Of a DNA stretch of 5,670 bases, positions 1 to 5,030 are shown in pieces (the first letter of the stretch is position 1; each line of letters opens with the position of its first letter). The position numbers and the translations under genes are program-made. Source of the stretch: Clostridia bacterium (GTDB taxonomy: Bacteria > Bacillota > Clostridia > Oscillospirales > CAG-272); contig CAAFYZ010000006.1 in NCBI GenBank assembly GCA_900767415.1, positions 1-5,670 of the forward strand, in the 5' to 3' direction. The notes below the pieces were generated by a model. That model had not been told where the DNA came from. It did not search any database and saw only the letters and a program-made list of their open reading frames with translations.

Positions 1-1
1 C

Positions 2-175
2 CGCATCGAGACGGCGGGGAATCGTTACTACATGAACCCGTACTATACCGGCAATATCTTCAATGCGTATTATTCGTCGGACGATGCCGACGGGTGGAAT
101 ACCACGGTGGCAAAGTACGCGAAAGTGCAGAACGACGATATCGAATCTTATGTAAGGCACAACCCCGCACAATAA
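2..175 (+). CDS. C-terminal end of an unrecognised protein (5' truncated)
   Basis: An open frame enters from the left edge and ends at a TAA (173-175), giving the last 57 residues of a protein. The tail is rich in Tyr and Asn (for example NPYYTGNIFNAYY) and in acidic residues. It shows no membrane segment and ends in NPAQ. I do not recognise a family from this fragment. The frame is supported by the intrinsic terminator about 20 bases after the stop, as expected at the end of a transcription unit, and by codon use like that of the neighbouring genes. Because of that terminator and the strong promoter further on, it is probably not in the same transcript as the polysaccharide genes. It could still belong functionally to a surface or polysaccharide locus to the left, but nothing visible shows this. 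Confidence 0.7.
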   Translation, partial: RIETAGNRYYMNPYYTGNIFNAYYSSDDADGWNTTVAKYAKVQNDDIESYVRHNPAQ

Positions 176-195
176 CTTCGGCGGCGTGCTTTCGG

Positions 196-234
196 AAAAG
201 GTGTTAAATCCGTGAAGGTTTTAACACCTTTTTT
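196..234 (+). terminator. Intrinsic terminator after the truncated gene
   Basis: Perfect 13-bp inverted repeat, 196-208 (AAAAGGTGTTAAA) against 220-232, with an 11-nt loop (209-219), running into six T residues (229-234). The A-rich foot and the T tract are the classic form of a rho-independent terminator. It ends the unit to the left and insulates the polysaccharide promoter. Confidence 0.93.
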
Positions 235-261
235 CTCACCGTCCGCTCCGAAAAAGCGAAA

Positions 262-301
262 TTCCGCTCTCTCATGCCGATGCGGCGCCGAGAGAGGGGA
301 A
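262..301. repeat. Imperfect 12-bp-arm inverted repeat upstream of the promoter
   Basis: TTCCGCTCTCTC (262-273) faces GAGAGAGGGGAA (290-301): 11 of 12 positions are complementary, with one G/G mismatch. Inside it a second small repeat, GCCG (276-279) and CGGC (283-286), pairs around a 3-nt centre. No T tract follows, so it is not a terminator for this strand. Its centre is about 70 bp before the predicted transcription start, where an activator or co-regulator could bind. Binding by any protein is inference. Confidence 0.5.
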
Positions 302-316
302 ACCTTGCGAAACGCC

Positions 317-345
317 TTGACAAATCTTTTCCTCTATGATATAAT
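317..345 (+). promoter_or_regulatory. Perfect-consensus sigma-A promoter of the polysaccharide module
   Basis: TTGACA (317-322) and TATAAT (340-345) are separated by exactly 17 bp, so both hexamers and the spacing match the housekeeping consensus. Transcription should start near 351-353. The first gene downstream begins at 534, which leaves an untranslated leader of about 180 nt. A promoter this strong would be highly active unless held back by a repressor or by the leader. Confidence 0.9.
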
Positions 346-355
346 ACACTTGAAT

Positions 356-373
356 TTTATATATTTATATAAA
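356..373. repeat. AT-only 18-bp palindrome at the transcription start
   Basis: TTTATATA (356-363) and TATATAAA (366-373) are perfect inverted copies around a 2-bp centre. The site lies directly downstream of the -10 element, roughly +4 to +22, where a repressor would block transcription. Because it is made only of A and T it could also be a chance low-complexity palindrome. A regulatory role is speculative. Confidence 0.3.
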
Positions 374-500
374 CAAAATCAACAGAACCTGCGTAAATAA
401 CACTCTTCCCGACGAAGAAAATCTTTTATTTTGCGCACGGGTTCTCCCAGAAAACAAAGAGACGGGTTTCTTTGTCCTGTCGGGAAGTTTCATCGTTTTA

Positions 501-519
501 TGCCGTCCTCCTGACGGCA
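501..519 (+). promoter_or_regulatory. Hairpin just before the first ribosome binding site, loop CTCCT
   Basis: TGCCGTC (501-507) pairs perfectly with GACGGCA (513-519) around the 5-nt loop CTCCT (508-512). The stem ends 4 nt before the GGAG core (524-527) that serves the ATG at 534. The loop contains CTCC, complementary to that GGAG, and 507-512 reads CCTCCT, like the anti-Shine-Dalgarno end of 16S rRNA. The hairpin could tune access to the ribosome binding site. It is seen only as pairing potential. Confidence 0.4.
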
Positions 520-533
520 GAATGGAGAGTATC

Positions 534-1268
534 ATGAAAAAGAATGAAGAAATTACAATTCAGGACCTTCTCGGACTTTTTCTTCCGAAGATGTGGCTGA
601 TTGTGATTATCGCCGTGGTGTGCGCCGCCGGTGTCGGGATTTATACCCGTCTGGCAAAGCCGCTTACGTACACCGCGTCCACTAAGCTCTGTCTCTATTC
701 GCAGGATGACCGTACGACGGATCAGGCGAACATCAACGCGGCGACGCAGAACACGCCGCTCTACATGATGGCGGTGACCGAGAATATTTTCCTTTCGGAC
801 GTTCTCGCGGCTCTGCCGGCACCTTATAAAGAGACGCTCACGATTACATATCTTCAAAAGGTTGTCAAGATCTCGCAGAACGAGCAGACCCGTGCCTTTA
901 CCGTTTCCGTTACGGACACCGACAAAGAGCGCGCCTTTGCCATTGCCGATACCATCTGCACCATTTCCAACGATGAGTTCCTTGAGATCTTCGGGGAAAA
1001 GGCGAGCAAGGTTGTTCCTCTCGGCAAGCCGGAACTGCCGCAACATGCGAACAGCCGCGGCACCGTGCGTAATGCTGTGGTCGGAGGAGTCGCCGGCCTC
1101 GTTTTCGCGCTTCTCGGCGTTTGGCTCTTTTCCGTACTGGATACCACCATTCGCGATAAGAAGAAGATCGAAGACAATTTTGACATTCCCGTGATCGGTG
1201 TCATTCCGTTGCAGAAGACGGAGACCGGTTTGCAGAATGCGGAAAACAAGGAGGGCACAAAAGCATGA
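534..1268 (+). CDS. Polysaccharide co-polymerase / chain-length regulator (CpsC/CapA, Wzz family)
   Basis: A 244-residue membrane protein of the type that partners a BY-kinase in Gram-positive capsule and exopolysaccharide systems. It is expected to set polymer length or export and to activate the kinase through its cytoplasmic tail. Seen: a short cytoplasmic N-terminus with the typical 'ITIQDLLGLF' start, a first membrane segment at about residues 20-37, an outer domain of about 140 residues, a short proline-containing stretch (VPLGKPELPQ, 161-170), a second membrane segment at about 181-202, and the conserved juxtamembrane tail with LDTTIRDKKKIEDNF followed by IPVIGVIP (202-225). The start at 534 is preferred over an in-frame ATG at 522, because GGAGAG (524-529) lies just before 534 while 522 has no ribosome site and falls next to a hairpin. 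The stop overlaps the kinase start (ATGA), so the two are translationally coupled. The length fits the family. Confidence 0.93.
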   Translation: MKKNEEITIQDLLGLFLPKMWLIVIIAVVCAAGVGIYTRLAKPLTYTASTKLCLYSQDDRTTDQANINAATQNTPLYMMAVTENIFLSDVLAALPAPYKETLTITYLQKVVKISQNEQTRAFTVSVTDTDKERAFAIADTICTISNDEFLEIFGEKASKVVPLGKPELPQHANSRGTVRNAVVGGVAGLVFALLGVWLFSVLDTTIRDKKKIEDNFDIPVIGVIPLQKTETGLQNAENKEGTKA

Positions 1269-2047
1269 GATTCCGTTTTTCCCTTTTCGGCAAGAAAAAG
1301 AAATCGGTACACAGAACGAACGCCGAGGATAAAAAGCTGATTCTGCGCGAAGATACGCCGTTTGCCGTAAAGGAGGCGTATCGTGCCACCTATACGAACC
1401 TTCTGTATCTTCCCATTACCGATCGCTGTAAAAAGATTGCCGTTACCAGTGCGGTGCCCGGAGAAGGCAAGACCACCGTTTCCATCAATCTCTCCGTTAC
1501 CCTTGCGCAGAATTCCACCGATCAGCGTGTTCTGTTGATCGATGCCGATCTGCGTAAACCGCGCATCGCGCGTCTGCTCGGCGAGACGGGGAAGATGCAC
1601 GGACTTTCGGAATATCTCGCCGGGATCGACGAAGAGCCGAACATCAGACCTTCCGCCACCGTCCCCGGACTTTCTGTCCTGTATTCCGGGAAGACCACGA
1701 CGAACCCCGCGGCACTCCTTGCCTCCGAGCGCATGGATATGCTGATGAAGTACTGCGAAGACAAATTTGAATATATTATTATCGATACCTCTCCCGTCAA
1801 TACGGTATCCGACGCTCTTCTGATCAAAAAAGACATCAACGGGTATCTTCTCGTTGCGAGAGCCGGCTTTTCCGATGTCAACGGCATGAACGATGCGCTG
1901 GAATCCATGCGGATGTTGGAGGCACCGGTATACGGAATCATTCTGGACTCTTTTGACCCGAAAAACGGGAAGAGAAGTGCTTATACCAAGTATTCGGGGG
2001 GCGATTACTCTTCTTACGCCTCTTATTCTCACGATACTTCGAAATAG
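1265..2047 (+). CDS. BY-type tyrosine-protein kinase (CpsD/CapB family)
   Basis: A 260-residue cytoplasmic tyrosine autokinase of the P-loop MinD/ParA-like BY-kinase family. It phosphorylates its own tyrosine tail, and cycles of phosphorylation control polysaccharide synthesis or export with the preceding membrane partner. Seen: Walker A 'SAVPGEGKTT' (62-71, Lys69), Walker A' 'LLIDADLRKP' (90-99, Asp93 and Asp95), Walker B 'YIIIDTSP' (170-177, Asp174), the family stretch 'TTTNPAALLAS' (144-154), and a C-terminal cluster of five tyrosines (240, 243, 248, 251, 254). The oligomerisation motif ExxRxxR is present only in part: Glu37 and Arg40 are there, but position 43 is Tyr. The ATG overlaps the previous stop, and a strong site AAGGAGGG (1248-1255) lies 9 nt before it. 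A lone MinD-like ATPase is unlikely given the tyrosine tail and the neighbours. Confidence 0.95.
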   Translation: MRFRFSLFGKKKKSVHRTNAEDKKLILREDTPFAVKEAYRATYTNLLYLPITDRCKKIAVTSAVPGEGKTTVSINLSVTLAQNSTDQRVLLIDADLRKPRIARLLGETGKMHGLSEYLAGIDEEPNIRPSATVPGLSVLYSGKTTTNPAALLASERMDMLMKYCEDKFEYIIIDTSPVNTVSDALLIKKDINGYLLVARAGFSDVNGMNDALESMRMLEAPVYGIILDSFDPKNGKRSAYTKYSGGDYSSYASYSHDTSK

Positions 2048-2060
2048 AAGGGGATAGAGT

Positions 2061-2768
2061 ATGGCAGTCGTTGATTTTCATACGCACATTTTACCCGGCG
2101 CGGATCACGGCTCATCCTCGGTTTCCACTTCTTTGATTCAACTGTCATTCGCTGCCAAAGCGGGCGTGGAGGGGGTCATTGCGACACCGCATTTTTATCC
2201 CCATCTGCATGCGATCCCCGATTTTCTTACACGCCGCGCCGCGGCGTACGGGGATCTTGTGACGGCGTTGCGTGCGGGGAGGGCAGACTTTGTGCCTCCC
2301 GTCGTGCGGCTCGGTGCCGAGGTGCTTCTGTGCCGCGGGATCGAGAATCTCCCGGGATTCTCCGACCTTTGTTTTTACGGGACGAAGACGGTTCTTCTCG
2401 AACTTCCGTTCAATGAGTTTTCCTTGGATTTTTGCGACTCCGTTGCGGTATTGCGCGATCGCGGATATTTCATCGTTCTGGCACACGCCGACCGCTATCC
2501 CGAAAAAAACATCGAGGAGATGATAGGCGTCGGCGCGGCGATTCAGCTGAATGCCTGTGCGCTGACCGGATTCTTCCGCAGGAAACGGTTGTTTGACTGG
2601 GTGGATCGCGAACTTGTCGTTGCGATCGGCTCGGACATTCACGGGGAGAATGCGGCGGCATACCGCGACTTTACACGCGCGGAACACATACTCGGTACGG
2701 CGCTTCCGTATATTCGGGAACGCTCGACGGCGATTTTTCGCGAGATCGCCGACTTTCCCGTCGTCTGA
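2061..2768 (+). CDS. PHP-domain protein-tyrosine phosphatase (CpsB/CapC family)
   Basis: A 235-residue metal-dependent PHP-domain phosphatase, expected to remove phosphate from the tyrosine tail of the kinase just upstream. Seen: the N-terminal 'DFHTHILPG' (His7, His9), 'ATPH' (His44), 'LGAE' (Glu87), 'LLELP' (Glu114), 'AHADRYP' (His142, Arg145) and 'SDIHGE' (Asp192, His194). By my recollection of pneumococcal CpsB these match its metal ligands His5, His7, His42, Glu80, Glu108, His136, Asp199 and His201, and the catalytic-site Arg139. Oddities: the ligand corresponding to Asp14 is His16 here (ADHG instead of xDDG), and the arginine that follows 'SDMHN' in CpsB is missing. The site AAGGGGA (2048-2054) lies 6 nt before the ATG, and only 13 bases separate it from the kinase gene, so it is in the operon. 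The fold and family are secure; the exact substrate is inferred from the neighbours. Confidence 0.88.
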   Translation: MAVVDFHTHILPGADHGSSSVSTSLIQLSFAAKAGVEGVIATPHFYPHLHAIPDFLTRRAAAYGDLVTALRAGRADFVPPVVRLGAEVLLCRGIENLPGFSDLCFYGTKTVLLELPFNEFSLDFCDSVAVLRDRGYFIVLAHADRYPEKNIEEMIGVGAAIQLNACALTGFFRRKRLFDWVDRELVVAIGSDIHGENAAAYRDFTRAEHILGTALPYIRERSTAIFREIADFPVV

Positions 2769-2818
2769 CGGCGGCACCCACGATGCTCTTTCAGAAGATG
2801 CGATAAAATAACGAAAGG

Positions 2819-2841
2819 GTGTCTTCACTTTGTGAAGATAC
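2819..2841. repeat. Tight 10-bp-stem hairpin/palindrome before the sugar kinase gene
   Basis: GTGTCTTCAC (2819-2828) pairs with GTGAAGATAC (2832-2841) around a TTT loop, ten pairs with one G-U. It lies in the gap between the phosphatase and sugar kinase genes, 10 nt before the preferred ATG at 2852, and it covers the alternative in-frame GTG at 2819. It could be an mRNA hairpin that shapes translation of the kinase, an RNA processing site, or a DNA operator. There is no T tract, so it is not an intrinsic terminator. Confidence 0.5.
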
Positions 2842-2851
2842 AAGAATTCTT

Positions 2852-3958
2852 ATGAACTCCATGCTTTCTTTCTTTTCCGAACTGGGACAGAAGTTTTCTT
2901 TGCGCGGGGAGGCGACCTCCTACACGCCGATCAACAACGGGAATATCAACTCGACCTATAAAGTCTCCTATCTCTGTCCGGACGGCGTAGAGAAAAACTA
3001 TCTTTTTCAAAAGGTGAATACGTATGTGTTCAAGGACCCGGAAGCGGTGATGGAAAACATCGATGCCGTGACGACATACCTCCGCGATGCCGCCGGGATC
3101 GATGAGACACCCCTTCATTTTCACCATACACCGGACAGAAAGAACTATGTATATACCGAAAACGGCGATTGCTGGCGTGTCGGCAACTTTATCCGCTCGG
3201 TCACATACAACGAGTGCGACGATCTCACGGTTCTTCGCCATGCCGGAGAGGCGTTCGGAAAATTCCAGATGCGTCTGTCCGACTTCAATGCAAAAACTCT
3301 GCACGATATTATCCCGGATTTTCATAATACAAAAAAACGTCTCGATCGGTTCTTCGCCGATGTGGACGCCGATCCCGTCGGTCGTGTCGCGGAGGTGGGA
3401 CCCGAGATCGCTTTCCTTCGCGAGAACCGCGAGCTTTGTTCCAAGCTCTCCGAAGATGCCGCCGCCGGGCGGATTCCGCTCCGCGTTACGCACAACGATA
3501 CCAAAATTAACAACGTCCTCTTCGATGCCGAGACGGGCGAGCCGCTGACCGTCATCGATCTCGACACGGTCATGCCGGGACTTTCCGTGCACGACTTCGG
3601 CGATGCCGTCCGCTTTGCCGCTTCGACCGCGGCGGAAGATGAGCCGGACGTATCGAAAATTTCTTTGGATCTCGATAAATACCGCGCGTTCGCCGAAGGG
3701 TTTGTCGGCGAGACGGCGAGCGCTCTCACGGATGCGGAGATCGATGCGATGGCTCTCGGTGCAGTGACGATCACCTTCGAGCTTGCCTCCCGTTTCCTTG
3801 ACGACTACATTACGGGTGACAAGTATTTTAAGGTCAATTATCCCGGACACAATCTGGTGCGCACCCGCGCCCAGCTGAAACTGGCGTCCGATATGCTTGA
3901 AAAGTACGATCGGATGCAGGCGATCGTTCGCGAGATCGCCGAGAAAAATAAACCCTGA
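2852..3958 (+). CDS. Aminoglycoside-phosphotransferase-fold sugar kinase, NahK-like (N-acetylhexosamine 1-kinase family)
   Basis: A 368-residue soluble kinase of the choline/aminoglycoside phosphotransferase fold. It resembles the clostridial and bifidobacterial group that includes N-acetylhexosamine 1-kinase, which makes GlcNAc- or GalNAc-1-phosphate from ATP. Seen (numbered from 2852): an N-terminal lobe with 'PINNGNINSTY' (26-36, nucleotide loop) and 'LFQKVN' (51-56, candidate ATP-binding Lys54), the catalytic loop 'VTHNDTKINN' (212-221, Asp216 and Asn220), the metal-binding 'VIDLDTVMPG' (234-243, Asp236 and Asp238) and 'HDFGDAVRF' (247-255). The start is uncertain: ATG 2852, ATG 2861 and GTG 2819 are in frame and none has a good ribosome site. 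2852 fits the family N-terminus and avoids starting inside the hairpin. There is no terminator after the phosphatase gene, so co-transcription is likely. A role in feeding nucleotide-sugar synthesis is inference; the substrate could be another hexose. Confidence 0.85.
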   Translation: MNSMLSFFSELGQKFSLRGEATSYTPINNGNINSTYKVSYLCPDGVEKNYLFQKVNTYVFKDPEAVMENIDAVTTYLRDAAGIDETPLHFHHTPDRKNYVYTENGDCWRVGNFIRSVTYNECDDLTVLRHAGEAFGKFQMRLSDFNAKTLHDIIPDFHNTKKRLDRFFADVDADPVGRVAEVGPEIAFLRENRELCSKLSEDAAAGRIPLRVTHNDTKINNVLFDAETGEPLTVIDLDTVMPGLSVHDFGDAVRFAASTAAEDEPDVSKISLDLDKYRAFAEGFVGETASALTDAEIDAMALGAVTITFELASRFLDDYITGDKYFKVNYPGHNLVRTRAQLKLASDMLEKYDRMQAIVREIAEKNKP

Positions 3959-3970
3959 CAGGTTGTTTTC

Positions 3971-4007
3971 AAAAAGCGGAAAAAGCAGTAGACTTTTTCC
4001 GCTTTTT
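3971..4007 (+). terminator. Strong intrinsic terminator ending the polysaccharide/sugar kinase unit
   Basis: Perfect 15-bp inverted repeat, AAAAAGCGGAAAAAG (3971-3985) against 3993-4007, with the 7-nt loop CAGTAGA (3986-3992). The right arm ends in five T residues, followed by GTGTT. It starts 12 bases after the kinase stop codon. The right arm doubles as part of the promoter for the next gene. Confidence 0.92.
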
Positions 4008-4017
4008 GTGTTAAAAT
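3989..4017 (+). promoter_or_regulatory. Probable sigma-A promoter of the LysR gene, overlapping the terminator
   Basis: TAGACT (3989-3994, four of six matches to TTGACA) and TAAAAT (4012-4017, five of six matches to TATAAT) are 17 bp apart. A TG at 4009-4010 one base before the -10 makes it an extended -10. Transcription would start near 4024, with a leader of about 25 nt before the LysR start. The -35 lies in the loop and right arm of the terminator hairpin. The strong terminator upstream makes an own promoter necessary, which supports the call. Confidence 0.6.
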
Positions 4018-4048
4018 AAGAGGGAAAAGACAGGACAGGAGTTTACCG

Positions 4049-4972
4049 ATGAATTTATTGTATCTGAAATACGCGGTGGAGGTCGCTTCGCTCGGCTCTA
4101 TCAACAAGGCGGCGGAAAAACTCTATATCGATCAGCCGAATCTCAGCCGTTCGATCCGGGATCTTGAGAGTTCGCTCGGCGTTACCATTTTCGAGCGTTC
4201 CGCCAGAGGGATGAAACTCACCGCCGACGGCGAGGTGTTCTTAAAATATGCGAAGTCCATTCTCGGACAGGTGGACGCTCTGGAGTCGGTTTTCCGCGAA
4301 GGGGCGGTACATAAAAAGCAGTTTTCGGTCTCCGTTCCCCGCGCAAGTTATATTTCCGAGGCGTTCACCGCCTTTTCCCGTCGGATCTCAAAGATCGACA
4401 GCGCGGAGATTTTTTATAAAGAAACGAATTCCATGCGCACGATCCGAAACGTTCTGGAAGAAAAATATAAACTCGGTATTCTTCGTTATGCCGAGAGCTT
4501 CGATAAATATTATAAAGAGATGATGGAAGAGAAGGGGCTGGCGTACGAGCTTGTCACGGAGTTTTCCTATGTCCTCCTGATGAGCAGAGAGAGTCCGCTT
4601 GCCGCTCTGCCCGAGATCACGTACCGCGACCTTTCGTCTCATATCGAGATCGCACACGCAGACCCCTATGTTCCGTCCCTTCCGCTTGCCGAAGTGAAAA
4701 AAGAAGAACTGCCGGAGATTGAAAAGCGGATTTTCGTTTTCGAGCGCGGCAGTCAGTTCGATCTCCTCGCGGGGAATCCCGATACGTTCATGTGGGTCTC
4801 TCCCATGTCGCAGACGGTTCTTGACCGTTACGGACTGATTCAGCGCACTTGTCCCGAGAACCGCAGGGTCTACCGTGATCTGATGATTTATCGGAAGGAC
4901 TACCACCTGACGGAACTTGACAAGGCGTTCGTCTTTGAACTCTGTCGGGTCAAGCGGGAGATCATGCCGTAA
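4049..4972 (+). CDS. LysR-type transcriptional regulator
   Basis: A 307-residue DNA-binding regulator of the LysR family, normally a tetramer that senses a small ligand. Seen: an N-terminal winged helix-turn-helix at residues 1-60 with the typical 'LGSINKAAEKLYIDQPNLSR' (15-34) and 'LESSLGVTIFERSARGMKLT' (39-58), a linker helix to about residue 88, then a co-inducer-binding domain (about 92-300) that is divergent and gives no ligand clue. The length is typical of the family. The site AGGAG (4037-4041) lies 7 nt before the ATG. It is unusual for the family in not being divergent from its neighbour: it follows the sugar kinase on the same strand behind a strong terminator. It might act on the polysaccharide promoter, on itself or on genes elsewhere; the sequence does not decide this. 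Confidence 0.93.
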   Translation: MNLLYLKYAVEVASLGSINKAAEKLYIDQPNLSRSIRDLESSLGVTIFERSARGMKLTADGEVFLKYAKSILGQVDALESVFREGAVHKKQFSVSVPRASYISEAFTAFSRRISKIDSAEIFYKETNSMRTIRNVLEEKYKLGILRYAESFDKYYKEMMEEKGLAYELVTEFSYVLLMSRESPLAALPEITYRDLSSHIEIAHADPYVPSLPLAEVKKEELPEIEKRIFVFERGSQFDLLAGNPDTFMWVSPMSQTVLDRYGLIQRTCPENRRVYRDLMIYRKDYHLTELDKAFVFELCRVKREIMP

Positions 4973-4996
4973 CGAAAGAAAAAATTCCCATGCCGC

Positions 4997-5017
4997 CCGA
5001 TGGATAAAATCCGTCGG
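4997..5017 (+). terminator. Possible weak terminator or regulatory hairpin after the LysR gene
   Basis: CCGATGGAT (4997-5005) pairs with ATCCGTCGG (5009-5017) around an AAA loop: nine pairs, one of them G-U. It begins 24 bases after the LysR stop. What follows is ATTTCAAAT rather than a clean T tract, so termination would be weak at best. A second hairpin, AAATCC (5007-5012) with GGATTT (5016-5021), uses part of the same bases and would compete with it. Confidence 0.35.
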
Positions 5018-5030
5018 ATTTCAAATAATA

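Larger units (their letters stand above)
352..533 (+). promoter_or_regulatory. Structured 5' leader RNA of the polysaccharide operon
   Basis: The leader between the predicted start of transcription and the first start codon has several complementary segments. Helix A pairs 384-389 with 440-445 and 390-397 with 430-437 (14 pairs, one of them G-U, with a 2-nt bulge at 438-439). Helix B pairs CTTCCCGAC (405-413), which lies inside the loop of helix A, with GTCGGGAAG (479-487): nine perfect pairs. A and B therefore either exclude each other or form a pseudoknot. Smaller hairpins occur at 454-460/469-475 and 501-507/513-519. I could not match it to a known riboswitch class by eye, and no convincing reading frame fills it. 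A cis-regulatory or attenuator role is inference from the pairing and from its place between a consensus promoter and the first gene. Confidence 0.5.

Noticed and set aside
212..400. Small + strand open frame of 62 codons across the promoter region
   Set aside because: It starts with GTG inside the terminator loop, runs through the repeat and the consensus promoter, has no ribosome site and no coding-like composition.
479..500. Leader terminator formed by helix B followed by TTTCATCGTTTT
   Set aside because: The helix closes a 65-nt interior and the T run is interrupted, so it is not a convincing intrinsic terminator, although attenuation remains possible.
522..533. Upstream ATG as the start of the co-polymerase
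   Set aside because: The GGAGAG at 524-529 can only serve the ATG at 534, and nothing SD-like lies before 522.
854..2032. Long open frame on the - strand (392 codons) opposite the co-polymerase and kinase genes
   Set aside because: It is antisense to two genes with clear family motifs, has no recognisable domain or ribosome site, and shows the Arg/Gly/Ile-rich composition of a mirror frame.
2799..2809. Possible -10 (GATAAAAT) before the sugar kinase gene
   Set aside because: There is no -35 at a usable distance and the TG extension is poorly aligned, so an own promoter cannot be supported.
2825..3850. Long open frame on the - strand (341 codons) opposite the sugar kinase
   Set aside because: It lies fully inside the kinase gene, has no motifs, and is explained by the codon bias of the sense gene.
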